The translations under genes were made by a program, and so were the position numbers. This document shows, in pieces, positions 1-7,532 of a stretch of 23,608 nt of DNA. The stretch's first letter is position 1. Every line of letters begins with the position of its first letter. Origin of the DNA: Planctomycetaceae bacterium. Its GTDB lineage: Bacteria; Planctomycetota; Planctomycetia; Planctomycetales; Planctomycetaceae. The stretch is from NCBI GenBank assembly GCA_947479075.1, contig CANJZR010000003.1, positions 1 through 23,608 on the forward strand. Reading direction: 5' to 3'. The notes under the pieces were generated by a model. That model had not been told where the DNA came from and made no database searches. It worked only from the letters and a program-made list of their open reading frames with translations.

Positions 1-1
1 G

Positions 2-232
2 TTCGCCGACTGGATCTCTGACTTCATCGCCAAGAAGTTGATCTTCCTGACGCCGTCCGATCAGGAGAAATACCAAAGCACCAAGCACCCTGTCCTGCCC
101 GAGATCACAGCTGTCCCCGAGACCAAGCTCGGCAAGCCGCACTGGATGCCACTCACCCTGCGTCTTGTCCCTCCCCGAGGAGGCAGCGGCCCCCTCGCCC
201 GCGTCGCCCGCATTCGCCTGGGACGGGGGTAA
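2..232 (+). CDS. 3' end of an unidentified protein (truncated by window edge)
   Basis: An open frame enters from the left edge and runs 76 codons to a TAA at 230-232. The visible part begins with residues FADWISDFIAKKLIFLTPSD and ends in a basic Arg/Gly-rich tail. The first 15 or so residues are fairly hydrophobic and could be the end of a membrane or amphipathic helix; the middle is polar and Pro-rich. I do not recognise the family. It is the only plausible plus-strand gene in the window and is convergent with the PyrD-like gene to its right. A GC-rich stem-loop follows its stop. Without the rest of the protein the reading frame is plausible, not proven; the Arg/Gly-rich last 20 residues could also reflect a late frameshift. 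Confidence 0.45.
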   Translation, partial: FADWISDFIAKKLIFLTPSDQEKYQSTKHPVLPEITAVPETKLGKPHWMPLTLRLVPPRGGSGPLARVARIRLGRG

Positions 233-233
233 G

Positions 234-260
234 GCCGCTGATCGTTCCGGCACAAGCGGC
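234..260 (+). terminator. Stem-loop after the left-edge gene
   Basis: A perfect 6-bp inverted repeat, GCCGCT (234-239) with AGCGGC (255-260), lies just after the TAA of the left-edge gene with a 15-nt loop. No T-run follows, so it is at best a weak or factor-assisted terminator. Confidence 0.3.
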
Positions 261-270
261 AGGCTCTCTC

Positions 271-318
271 ATTCATCAACCGCGCATTCCCCATCAACCT
301 GCACATCCGTTGATGAAT
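271..318. terminator. Inverted repeat between convergent genes
   Basis: ATTCATCAAC (271-280) and GTTGATGAAT (309-318) form a perfect 10-bp inverted repeat around a 28-nt spacer. The spacer holds a further ATCAAC (293-298) that could compete for pairing. It sits between two convergent stop codons (232 and 339), so a bidirectional terminator is the simplest reading. The loop is long and no T-tract is present on either strand, so a protein-binding site is also possible. Confidence 0.35.
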
Positions 319-338
319 CACCACGTATGACCCAACTC

Positions 339-2222
339 TCACGCTGCCTTTGTCTGAGTTCCAACGCTCGGAACATCACAGAGAAATGCCCGCGAGTACC
401 CCAGTCCCAAAGCCAGAATAAACGCACCTCCAATCGCGGGAGCCAGGTGCCAGCAGTCGGTGTATCCAACCGCAAGGTGAACAGCGATCGCACATAGATA
501 CCCAAGTATTCCAGCTCCAGCGAGCAGCCACCATAACCAGGCACGTCCCCGTTCGAACCCCCACAGCGCTGGCAGTAAAGTCACTAGCCCGCAACTCAAC
601 AACATTCCCCCGAAGCTGGCACGATCATGTGCAATGAGGGGAACGATTCGCGGGTTTGCAGAGGACAACGCGCTGATCGTCGTATCCATGAACTCCAAGT
701 CTTCGGAGACGAATACACTCGTACTCCCAATACCAACAATTACCACACCCGCAACAAACAGAGCAATCGCGTGGCAGATCAACAAGAGCTGCCCCCATTG
801 CGACAGTCGCCACGCTCGATCCTCCCGCAATGTCGGTGTCACGCGGTCATGCACTGGTGATAATGGAGCTGCCAGCCCAAACAGCTGAAACTGGAACAGG
901 ACAGCTGCCACAAACGCATGAAACGGGTCGAAATATCCGTATCCCAGAAAGGCAAAGAAGCTCAGAAAGCCTACGAAGCACGATGCCTGTATGGTCACTT
1001 TGGCCCAGTGACGCCCTCGCCTGACCCCGAAGTAAGACAACATCACATAGCACAACCCCAGTGACATCATCGTCCCAGCCAGTGTCACCCGATCATGGCT
1101 CATGAAATCGACCAGCCTCGAGTTCACTCCGCATAACTGCTCTCGATTCATCCCCACAAAAGATTCGTCATAGGGCAGAATCACCCGCGTCATCGCGATC
1201 ATAAGAGCCAGTAATCCTCCACCGAATAAAGCAGTACCGAGCAACAGTGTCCAGAGCCAACTGGCTGGCCCAAGTCGCATATCAGGTGAAACCAAAACAG
1301 GAATCGGTATACGGTACAGGCAGGCTTCATTAATTCGTTTCGCGAGACCAGGCCCGGAAAAGACAAGACCATCATCAATCAGCACAATGTCGGCACCGAC
1401 ATCAAATAAATCGAGAGCCTCTTGCGGATCAATGACTCGACCGCGAACGATCAGTAATGATTCGGGACCGATCTGCTGGCGGACGTCGCGGACAAGTTCC
1501 GAACATGAATCGACTTCGAGGAGCAGTCCCTGAAGTCGCCCGATGCGCAACATTTCTCGTACCAAATCGGGGAGTCCGGCCGGGTTTACCTCTCTCCAGA
1601 TCCGACACACTCCTGTTAAATCACAAGCGAGGGCATCGAGCATTTTTCGGAGTGCATCATCATCCTCATCGCTCCCTTCCGAATCGAGGACAACTCCATC
1701 CACAAGTGGTACCAGCTTTTCAAGCCACAACGACTCACATCCGACACACGGAGAGGAAAGCTGCGAAACAGGCAGGCGGACAAAAATCGGCGTCCCAGTG
1801 CTCTTTCTCCCCTTAAGGTGATCGTGAAGAGCCTCCCAATGAACCGAGGAGGTGTCAGGCCCCACCACGACTCGACGACCTGCTCGATCAAAGCGAGCCA
1901 TCACACTCTGCGAAGGGCTCAGGTCCGTAACGACTGGCCCGACCTCTATGCAGCCAAACCCAAACCGAGACAATGCATCAAGAGCATTCGCCGTCGGGTC
2001 AATCAGGCATCCCAACCCCACACGAGCCGGAAACGTCAATCCGCATTTCTCAAAAGACAGCGCAGTATCCGGCCGCATATGCCCCATGAAGTCAATGACA
2101 GATTTCCCACCGGGGAGCTTGGCCAGCGCACCAATCCCTCTCAGCGCTATCGCACGTGCCCCAGCCACCGGCATGCGGAGTAACAGTGGCTGAAACAGCG
2201 TTCTGTAGGACCAGTCGGGCAT
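339..2222 (-). CDS. Degenerate dihydroorotate dehydrogenase (PyrD)-like barrel fused to a duplicated 8-helix membrane domain
   Basis: A 627-residue protein starting at the ATG at 2222 (a GTG lies one codon upstream; AGG sits a few bases before). Residues 1-304 resemble class 2 dihydroorotate dehydrogenase, which oxidises dihydroorotate with FMN at the membrane: GLGCLIDPTANALDALSRFG and GFGCIEVGPV match the first strands, and VGADIVLIDDGLVFSGPGL matches the phosphate-binding end. The usual NxSSPN catalytic-serine motif and the FMN-contacting Lys are not visible, so normal PyrD activity is doubtful. Residues about 320-615 contain about eight hydrophobic helices in two similar halves; each half has a polar loop ending in HDR (376-378 and 532-534), then G-x-M-x-S-x-G, then an RGR(H/A)W turn. 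The gene lies 54 nt after the AroDE-like gene and is probably cotranscribed with it. Function unknown; a membrane-tethered pseudoenzyme or altered flavoenzyme is inferred. Confidence 0.75.
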   Translation of the reverse strand: MPDWSYRTLFQPLLLRMPVAGARAIALRGIGALAKLPGGKSVIDFMGHMRPDTALSFEKCGLTFPARVGLGCLIDPTANALDALSRFGFGCIEVGPVVTDLSPSQSVMARFDRAGRRVVVGPDTSSVHWEALHDHLKGRKSTGTPIFVRLPVSQLSSPCVGCESLWLEKLVPLVDGVVLDSEGSDEDDDALRKMLDALACDLTGVCRIWREVNPAGLPDLVREMLRIGRLQGLLLEVDSCSELVRDVRQQIGPESLLIVRGRVIDPQEALDLFDVGADIVLIDDGLVFSGPGLAKRINEACLYRIPIPVLVSPDMRLGPASWLWTLLLGTALFGGGLLALMIAMTRVILPYDESFVGMNREQLCGVNSRLVDFMSHDRVTLAGTMMSLGLCYVMLSYFGVRRGRHWAKVTIQASCFVGFLSFFAFLGYGYFDPFHAFVAAVLFQFQLFGLAAPLSPVHDRVTPTLREDRAWRLSQWGQLLLICHAIALFVAGVVIVGIGSTSVFVSEDLEFMDTTISALSSANPRIVPLIAHDRASFGGMLLSCGLVTLLPALWGFERGRAWLWWLLAGAGILGYLCAIAVHLAVGYTDCWHLAPAIGGAFILALGLGYSRAFLCDVPSVGTQTKAA

Positions 2223-2276
2223 CACATGCCTGTTTTCAAAGACAAGTGGAAGTCAGAAACACACCCGAGAAGCCCC

Positions 2277-3731
2277 TTACTCTGCCATCAGCCCCTTCAC
2301 GAATGCCTCCGGGGGAATCTCTTTCCCCGTGATCGCCTTGAACTGGGCATTCAGCTGATCGACATACACCGCCTGCGGCTCCACGACCTTACAACCCCGC
2401 TCGCGGGCCTCGACGAACAATGCGTGTTCACGCGGTGGATCTGAAACGTCGAGAACGGTGTGATTCGTGCGGAAGACTGATGGGTTCACGTTCCCCGCGT
2501 GCTGGCCGCATTCCAGATTTCGGTCGGCGATCACCACGACATCCGCCAGCGTCTCATACAACTTGGCGTACGGCACCATCCGGCAGTCGTTGGCGCTGGC
2601 GATCAGCTGCGATTCCTTGTCCTTGGGGCCGCAGATACTGACCATGCCCTTGCGGTGACTGACTCCATAGACCATCGACTGGGCCATGCCGCCATTGCCC
2701 AGTACCAGCACGTTGTGTCGCTCCAGCGGCCGTTTGGAATCTCCACCCAGCGCATTCTCGAGAGCCTTGAGCCCACTCCGCCACAGCGTGTTGTACCCGT
2801 GCCAGCCATCGTCCAGTCGCAACAACAGGTCGATGTATTCGCTCTGGGCATCGAGCTTGTCGATGTGCTCGGCCAGCGGCAACAACCGTTGCCCGTTCCC
2901 CTCGCTCACGAGGATCGCTTTGACCTTGAGCACATCCAGCATCTTCTTGAGCATCTTCACATCGCCCAGTTCGATGGGCAAACAGCGGACATTGGCTCCA
3001 ATCTGCTTGAAGGCTGCGTTGAGGATGCGGGTCGTGATCGTCTGAGTCTCACCAAACCCTGCGATGGCGATGAACACCGTGTGCTTGTCGATTTCGCGAC
3101 AGGAATAGGTCTCGTCGAGTTCAAACACCGTCGCCTGCCCGGGGAAGGCTTCGAGCCCCCGCTCGAGGGCCGCGTAGATCCACGGCGAACCATACTTCTG
3201 CCCCAGCAGAGAGAACGTCAGGTCGGCCCGCCCCAGCCCCATCCCCACGATCGGGAGGCGACGTTTCGAACTCACTGCCACCAGCAGCGGCCACGCATCA
3301 TCGAGCGTCGGCGTTGGCCAGGTGAACTTCACAATGTCAGCATTCGCCTTAACCGCCTCATCAAAGATGGCATCGATGTCAGATTCGGGACGGTCCATCC
3401 GCGTGAAGCTGATGACGCGCTGAGTCTTTCCGAACCGCGGGATCTTTGGAGCGATGTCGAGATCGAGTTCGACATACGCGGGTCCCGCCACGATCGCCTG
3501 TCGCAGGAGAGTCATACGTTCCAGCTCGCTCCCCTCGAACTTCCCACCGTCCTCTTTCCGGCGACATGACACGATGATCGGCTTGTCAAATCCCTCAATC
3601 AGGTCTTTGACATCGGGCTCCTTGATCAGATGATCGAGAGCCAGCTCGACCACATCGGCAAATCGACAGGCATTCAGAATGTCGACCTTGGCCAGGGTTC
3701 GAGATGTCGGGGCCACGGTGATGCAAATCAT
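2277..3731 (-). CDS. AroD-AroE-like fusion (3-dehydroquinate dehydratase / shikimate dehydrogenase homologue), probably catalytically altered
   Basis: A 484-residue two-domain protein. The start is set at the ATG at 3731 because AGGCGG (3738-3743) lies 6 nt upstream and residues MICITVAP begin the barrel; a longer start at 3761 adds 10 residues. Residues 1-205 resemble type I dehydroquinase: SCRRKEDGG, the Schiff-base Lys as K135 in DIVKFTWP, GSPWIYAALERG and FPGQ. Residues 217-484 resemble shikimate dehydrogenase, with a nucleotide-binding GNGGMAQS at 345-352. Several key residues are missing: the catalytic His of the S-x-H-D-F motif is replaced (SFTRMD, 108-113), the shikimate-binding SxS is absent (AGFGETQTIT), the Lys of V-T-x-P-x-K is absent (VSEGNGQ) and the Asp of N-T-D is Leu (NTLW). 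The fold assignment is secure; enzymatic activity in the shikimate pathway is not. A possible promoter lies just upstream. Confidence 0.85.
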   Translation of the reverse strand: MICITVAPTSRTLAKVDILNACRFADVVELALDHLIKEPDVKDLIEGFDKPIIVSCRRKEDGGKFEGSELERMTLLRQAIVAGPAYVELDLDIAPKIPRFGKTQRVISFTRMDRPESDIDAIFDEAVKANADIVKFTWPTPTLDDAWPLLVAVSSKRRLPIVGMGLGRADLTFSLLGQKYGSPWIYAALERGLEAFPGQATVFELDETYSCREIDKHTVFIAIAGFGETQTITTRILNAAFKQIGANVRCLPIELGDVKMLKKMLDVLKVKAILVSEGNGQRLLPLAEHIDKLDAQSEYIDLLLRLDDGWHGYNTLWRSGLKALENALGGDSKRPLERHNVLVLGNGGMAQSMVYGVSHRKGMVSICGPKDKESQLIASANDCRMVPYAKLYETLADVVVIADRNLECGQHAGNVNPSVFRTNHTVLDVSDPPREHALFVEARERGCKVVEPQAVYVDQLNAQFKAITGKEIPPEAFVKGLMAE

Positions 3732-3837
3732 GGGAGTCCGCCTGAGCATGCGATTCGACACACAGCCGCCACCTCAGATGGGCGTTACCGCGTCCCTCGA
3801 TAATCGCAAACGGAAAGCCGATTTGCCACCAGGATTA

Positions 3838-3866
3838 ATAAAACGATTAACAAAACAAAGTGACAA
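3838..3866 (-). promoter_or_regulatory. Candidate promoter for the AroDE-like and PyrD-like genes
   Basis: On the minus strand TTGTCA (3861-3866) and TTTTAT (3838-3843) are separated by exactly 17 nt inside an AT-rich patch in the 149-nt gap between the ABC permease and the AroDE-like gene. The boxes match sigma70-type -35 and -10 elements at 5/6 and 4/6 positions. This suggests that the two genes can be expressed apart from the respiratory cluster. Prediction from sequence only. Confidence 0.45.
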
Positions 3867-3880
3867 CCTTACGGGTCGAC

Positions 3881-4726
3881 TCAGATCGTTGAGGGGCGAC
3901 GGGTCATTCGGACCCCCAGTGCCACACACAACACGGCAAACCCCAGGCTCACAGCCAGGCTCACTGGCAGTGACGGCAAACCCACAGCGGCATCACTTCG
4001 ACCGATGACATGACGCAACGCAGACAACCCGTATGACAGCGGATTAACCGCCACCACCCAGCTGAGCCACTTGCTGCCGCCGGGGGGAAAGAACGCACCT
4101 GACAACAGCCACATCGGCATCAGTAGAACACTCATAATCCCGTGGAAACCCTGCACTGAGTCGATCTTCCACGCAAAGAGAAACCCGAGCCCGGCCATCC
4201 CGAGTCCGGTCAGGAACAGCACGCCGATCATCGCCAGCGTCTGACCGATAGAGAACCCCAGTGGCATCTCGGGAGCCAGTCCGATGTATTGCAGCAGTGG
4301 AGCTGACCAGAGGAACAACAACGCCTGAACCAGTGCGAGGGACGCACCGCCGAACAGCTTACCGAGAACGAGTGATACGCGCGGCACCGGAGCCGCCAGC
4401 ACCCCCTGCAGGAACCCCTCGTTACGATCCTGAATCACCGAGATCGACGAGAAGATCGACGTGAACAGCACGATCATCAACGCCGCCCCAGGCAGGAAGT
4501 ATTCCTGAAACGACACGCTGCCGCCCGAAGCAGCTGCCATGCGAAACGAGCCGCTGAGCCCGGCTCCGAACAGCACCCAGAAGATGACCGGCTGGGCCAG
4601 CGCCCCGACCACGCGAGACCGCTGGCGAAAGAACCGTACGAATTCCCGCTCGACCAGCATCGAGATCGGTAAACCATATCTCGCCATGAACCCGGGACGA
4701 GGACTCTGCGTCGTGTTCTGGCTCAT
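3881..4726 (-). CDS. ABC-2 type transporter permease
   Basis: A 281-residue membrane protein and partner of the ATPase encoded just upstream. The start is placed at the ATG at 4726 (MSQNTTQSPRPG), giving a normal cytoplasmic N-terminus; an upstream TTG at 4771 would add 15 residues without improving it. It has about six hydrophobic segments. The family-typical stretch after the second helix, IQDRNEGFLQGVLAAPVPR, is the cytoplasmic coupling region of ABC-2 permeases, and WLLSGAFFPPGG with NPLSYGLSALR are further typical C-terminal motifs. It would form the membrane channel of an exporter with two ATPases. The substrate cannot be read from sequence. Its position after the oxidase genes suggests a role in oxidase assembly, haem or metal handling, or lipid export, but linkage is the only argument. 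Confidence 0.88.
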   Translation of the reverse strand: MSQNTTQSPRPGFMARYGLPISMLVEREFVRFFRQRSRVVGALAQPVIFWVLFGAGLSGSFRMAAASGGSVSFQEYFLPGAALMIVLFTSIFSSISVIQDRNEGFLQGVLAAPVPRVSLVLGKLFGGASLALVQALLFLWSAPLLQYIGLAPEMPLGFSIGQTLAMIGVLFLTGLGMAGLGFLFAWKIDSVQGFHGIMSVLLMPMWLLSGAFFPPGGSKWLSWVVAVNPLSYGLSALRHVIGRSDAAVGLPSLPVSLAVSLGFAVLCVALGVRMTRRPSTI

Positions 4727-4780
4727 CACACAAGTCCCCGCAATTTCTGACTGAATACTGACGACTGACAACTCAACACT

Positions 4781-5728
4781 CTACGCCTTGCCTTCGTCCC
4801 AGAACCGATGGCCGGTGGCTCGAATGAAGACATCCTCCAGCGTGGGCTTGCCGAGCGTGATCGAACGGATCTCTGGCGAAAACTCTCTGGTCAATCGATG
4901 GACCAGCTCAGCCCCCTCGGGAGCCTCGATCCGCAGCTGGGTTTCAAACAGCTGAGGGGTGATCTGGAGAGTCGATGTGATTTTTTGCGAGAGCGAAGCG
5001 GCTCGCGCGGAGTCGAACGCCTGGATCGTGATGCAGTCGCCGCCGATCTTTGAACGCAACTCATCGGGCGTCCCCATCGCTGCCAGCTTGCCGTGATCGA
5101 GGATCACCAGCCGGTCGCACTTCTCGGCTTCTTCCATCAGATGAGTCGTCACCAGCACCGTCACGCCTGACTCGGCCCGCAGTGTCTGCAGAGCCTGCCA
5201 CAGGTCAAACCTCGCCCCGGGATCGAGCCCGGTACTCGGCTCGTCGAGCAAGAGCACACGCGGATTGTGGAGCAGGCTCTTGGCGATCTCGACCCGCCGT
5301 TTCAATCCGCCCGACAGAGTCTGCACCAGATCGTTCGCACGGTCGCTGATCTGGAACCGCTCCATCTGAGCAGCGACCCGCTTCCGCAGATCTGTCCCCG
5401 AAAGGCCGTAGAGCCGGCCCTGGTACACGATGTTCTCGCGTACAGTCAGCTTGATGTCGACGCTGGGAGACTGAAACGTCACCCCGATCGACTGCCGTAC
5501 ATCGTCGGCCTGTTTCGTGACATCAAAACCGACGATCGACAGCTGCCCTGACTGAACCGGCATTAACGTCGACAACAGCTTGAACAGCGTCGTCTTACCG
5601 CCGCCGTTGGGGCCCAGCAACCCGAAGATCTCACCGGCTCTCACGTCGAACGACAGCTGATCGAGGGCCACTCGCTCGCTATACTTGTGCGAAACAGAAT
5701 CAATCAGGATTGCGGGAGAGTCGGACAT
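4781..5728 (-). CDS. ABC transporter ATP-binding protein
   Basis: A 315-residue ATPase with a full set of ABC motifs: Walker A GPNGGGKT (39-46), Q-loop glutamine Q86 in TFQSPS, signature LSGGL (138-142), Walker B VLLLDEP with catalytic Glu (158-164), D-loop STGLDP and switch histidine H196 in TTHLMEEAE. The C-terminal 90 or so residues, ending near TLEDVFIRATG, are the usual extension of the CcmA/DrrA/NatA exporter group. It is 54 nt upstream of the permease gene, so the two form one exporter. No good Shine-Dalgarno site is seen before the ATG. A strong stem-loop separates it from the subunit IV gene, so its expression may be lower than that of the oxidase or depend on readthrough. Confidence 0.93.
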   Translation of the reverse strand: MSDSPAILIDSVSHKYSERVALDQLSFDVRAGEIFGLLGPNGGGKTTLFKLLSTLMPVQSGQLSIVGFDVTKQADDVRQSIGVTFQSPSVDIKLTVRENIVYQGRLYGLSGTDLRKRVAAQMERFQISDRANDLVQTLSGGLKRRVEIAKSLLHNPRVLLLDEPSTGLDPGARFDLWQALQTLRAESGVTVLVTTHLMEEAEKCDRLVILDHGKLAAMGTPDELRSKIGGDCITIQAFDSARAASLSQKITSTLQITPQLFETQLRIEAPEGAELVHRLTREFSPEIRSITLGKPTLEDVFIRATGHRFWDEGKA

Positions 5729-5776
5729 TCAGAGAGGCCAATGGCGAAGGGCCGCAGGCCAGGTGGCCGGAACCGA

Positions 5777-5812
5777 AATCATGCCTGCCGGAAATCCGAC
5801 AGGCAGATGATT
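5777..5812 (-). terminator. Long stem-loop at the subunit IV stop codon
   Basis: GCCTGCCGG (5783-5791) pairs with CCGACAGGC (5796-5804) around a 4-nt loop, with one G-U in the RNA. AATCAT (5777-5782) pairs with ATGATT (5807-5812) after a 2-nt bulge, giving about 15 bp. The structure begins at the stop codon of the subunit IV gene and is followed by a T-poor TCGGTT stretch. It could act as a partial terminator, or as a 3' stabiliser or processing site separating oxidase mRNA from ABC mRNA. Confidence 0.5.
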
Positions 5813-6219
5813 CAGTGTCCGTGGCCGTGATCAGCGGCCGGTGCTGGGGCTGCGGGTGCTTCCTGGTGAACCTGTGGAACATCAGGAGTGTAATAGTGCA
5901 ACGCGATGTCGGGAGTGAGAGCGACCATCAGACCAATGGCCAGAATCGTCGTTGGCAGCAGAATGATGAACTTCCAGTTGCCTTCGAACTTCAGATGCAT
6001 GAAGTACGTCAGCACAAACATTGCCTTGGCAACGGCCACTGAAATCACAAGAAAGACGATCACCCAGCGAAGTGACTGGCTCTCGAACAGGTCGAGCAGG
6101 ATCGAAATCCCGGTGCAGACACACAGAGCGATGAAGATCGCGAAGTAGTTCACGTGCGGGTGTGCATCATGACCGGCGTGGGCAGCCACAGCGTTCGGAG
6201 CAGCAGGTTCGTGGGACAT
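5812..6219 (-). CDS. ctaF: Cytochrome c oxidase subunit IV (prokaryotic COX4 type)
   Basis: A 135-residue small membrane subunit of the haem-copper oxidase, starting at the ATG at 6219 (MSHEPAAPNAVAAHAG). The alternative start 33 nt upstream adds a short basic peptide and is less likely. It has three hydrophobic helices, as expected of bacterial subunit IV/CyoD-like proteins: YFAIFIALCVCTGISILLDL, then VIFLVISVAVAKAMFVLTYF followed by the family motif MHLKFE, then IILLPTTILAIGLMVAL. Subunit IV is not catalytic; it helps assemble or stabilise subunits I and III. Both ends are His-rich (AHAGHDAHPHVN and DHGHGH), as in CoxA of this cluster. The gene follows coxC by 98 nt. Family confident, exact symbol less so. 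Confidence 0.85.
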   Translation of the reverse strand: MSHEPAAPNAVAAHAGHDAHPHVNYFAIFIALCVCTGISILLDLFESQSLRWVIVFLVISVAVAKAMFVLTYFMHLKFEGNWKFIILLPTTILAIGLMVALTPDIALHYYTPDVPQVHQEAPAAPAPAADHGHGH

Positions 6220-6317
6220 GTTCGGGACTTTCTCACTCACGCGGAACGACACTCTTTAATCGACAATCAATTCACACCGCAGACAACCGGAATCATCCAG
6301 CTGCGTCTGCGTCCTCG

Positions 6318-7466
6318 TCACACCGCACGCATCAGTCCGGGCAGGATGTAGAGCAGCGGGAAGAGGAAGATCCACACGAGGTCCACAAAGTGCCAGTACA
6401 GACCGGCGTTCTCCATGAAGTCGCTCCAGGTTTCGTTCAGCGCACTACCCTGCATCAGTAGCCAGGCAAACATGGTCATGCCTACCAGCACGTGAATCGC
6501 ATGAAAAGCCGTCATCAGGAAGTAACAGCTGGCGAACAGGTTTCCGTAAGGCATCACGAACGGGTGGTGAATCTCATGCCCCAGATCAATCACTTCGGCG
6601 GGGATCACGGCAGTCACAAGATTATCCGGAGCGATGCTGACAGTTTCGCCCGTGTGAGCCTTCAGCGTGAAGGGCTGCTTCGCCTTGTAGGCTTCAATCT
6701 GGCTGTCTTCGAGAGTGCCCGCCACATGGGTCAGTTCTCGACCGTCCGCAGCCTTAAGAACCGGAGCCTTCGTGTCGACGATGATCGTGTGGGCGTAGCC
6801 GGTTTCCAGACGCTCCTCGACATCCTTCAGTGTCAGCTTGTTGCCTGAGACTTCCGTACGCAGGCGATTGAATTCTTCGTTCCATCCCTGCCAGGCGCGG
6901 TAGGTCCGCTGCTCTGCCGATTCAGCCTCACCAGCCTTGGGCTCGGTGATCTTCAGATTCAATGCTGCCTGCTTCTCGTAGGGCTTTTCGGTGCCGGGGA
7001 TCAGTGAATCCAGTTCACGTTCCACGGCAGTCTTCATTGCCTTAACGACATTGTCCATCGCCTGGAAATCATCCTCGGCGATCTTGCCAGGGAGGATGTT
7101 GTGGTCGAACTTGCCCTTGTACTCGTATGTCTTGATCCCGAGGAACACGAAGGCCAGAGCCATCGTCATGATGAGGAACTTGCGAGCCTTGGCAAAATCG
7201 CGGAGCCCCATCGCCTCGTGAGCGACCACCACAAAGTAGCTCGACAGAATCAGCACGAACGTGTTGATGCCGCCAGCTGCAATGTTGATATGCGTCTGGT
7301 GCGTATCGGTCGGCCAGCCCGGCGAACCGAAGAAGCAGACGATGTACGTTCCAATGAACGCTGTGAAGAACATGATTTCGGTGCCGAGGAACAGCCACAT
7401 CCCGAGCTTGGCGCGCGAGATCGGAATCCCCATTTTCACCGAAGTTGTGCCGTGCGTTTGTGCCAT
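6318..7466 (-). CDS. coxC: Cytochrome c oxidase subunit III with a large internal insertion
   Basis: A 382-residue subunit III. Core helices match bacterial CoxC/CtaE: LGMWLFLGTEIMFFTAFIG (21-39) with the membrane Glu, the TFVLILSSYFVVVAHEA helix, MALAFVFLGIKTYEYKGKF (102-120), NLFASCYFLMTAFHAIHVLV (309-328) and a last helix HFVDLVWIFLFPLLYI. Usual bacterial forms of this five-helix type have only a short loop after the EY motif. Here about 175 mostly polar residues (about 129-304) are inserted, containing charged, probably helical stretches (AMDNVVKAMKTAVERELDSL) and a beta-rich part (THVAGTLEDSQ to SIAPDNLVTAVIPAEVIDL). The insertion does not disturb the frame. It lies in the loop after the KxxEY motif, usually the external side. 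Subunit III is non-catalytic and stabilises subunit I. Confidence 0.93.
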   Translation of the reverse strand: MAQTHGTTSVKMGIPISRAKLGMWLFLGTEIMFFTAFIGTYIVCFFGSPGWPTDTHQTHINIAAGGINTFVLILSSYFVVVAHEAMGLRDFAKARKFLIMTMALAFVFLGIKTYEYKGKFDHNILPGKIAEDDFQAMDNVVKAMKTAVERELDSLIPGTEKPYEKQAALNLKITEPKAGEAESAEQRTYRAWQGWNEEFNRLRTEVSGNKLTLKDVEERLETGYAHTIIVDTKAPVLKAADGRELTHVAGTLEDSQIEAYKAKQPFTLKAHTGETVSIAPDNLVTAVIPAEVIDLGHEIHHPFVMPYGNLFASCYFLMTAFHAIHVLVGMTMFAWLLMQGSALNETWSDFMENAGLYWHFVDLVWIFLFPLLYILPGLMRAV

Positions 7467-7532
7467 GTCTGCTGCGAACCCTTCAGCCTCTCCACTCGTG
7501 TGGATCAGCTCGTTACAAACTGTCGACGAGCC

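Noticed and set aside
2499..3569. Plus-strand open frame of 356 codons opposite the AroDE-like gene
   Set aside because: It is the antisense image of a well-supported gene, has no family signature and is rich in His/Arg/Gln as expected from reversed GC-rich codons.
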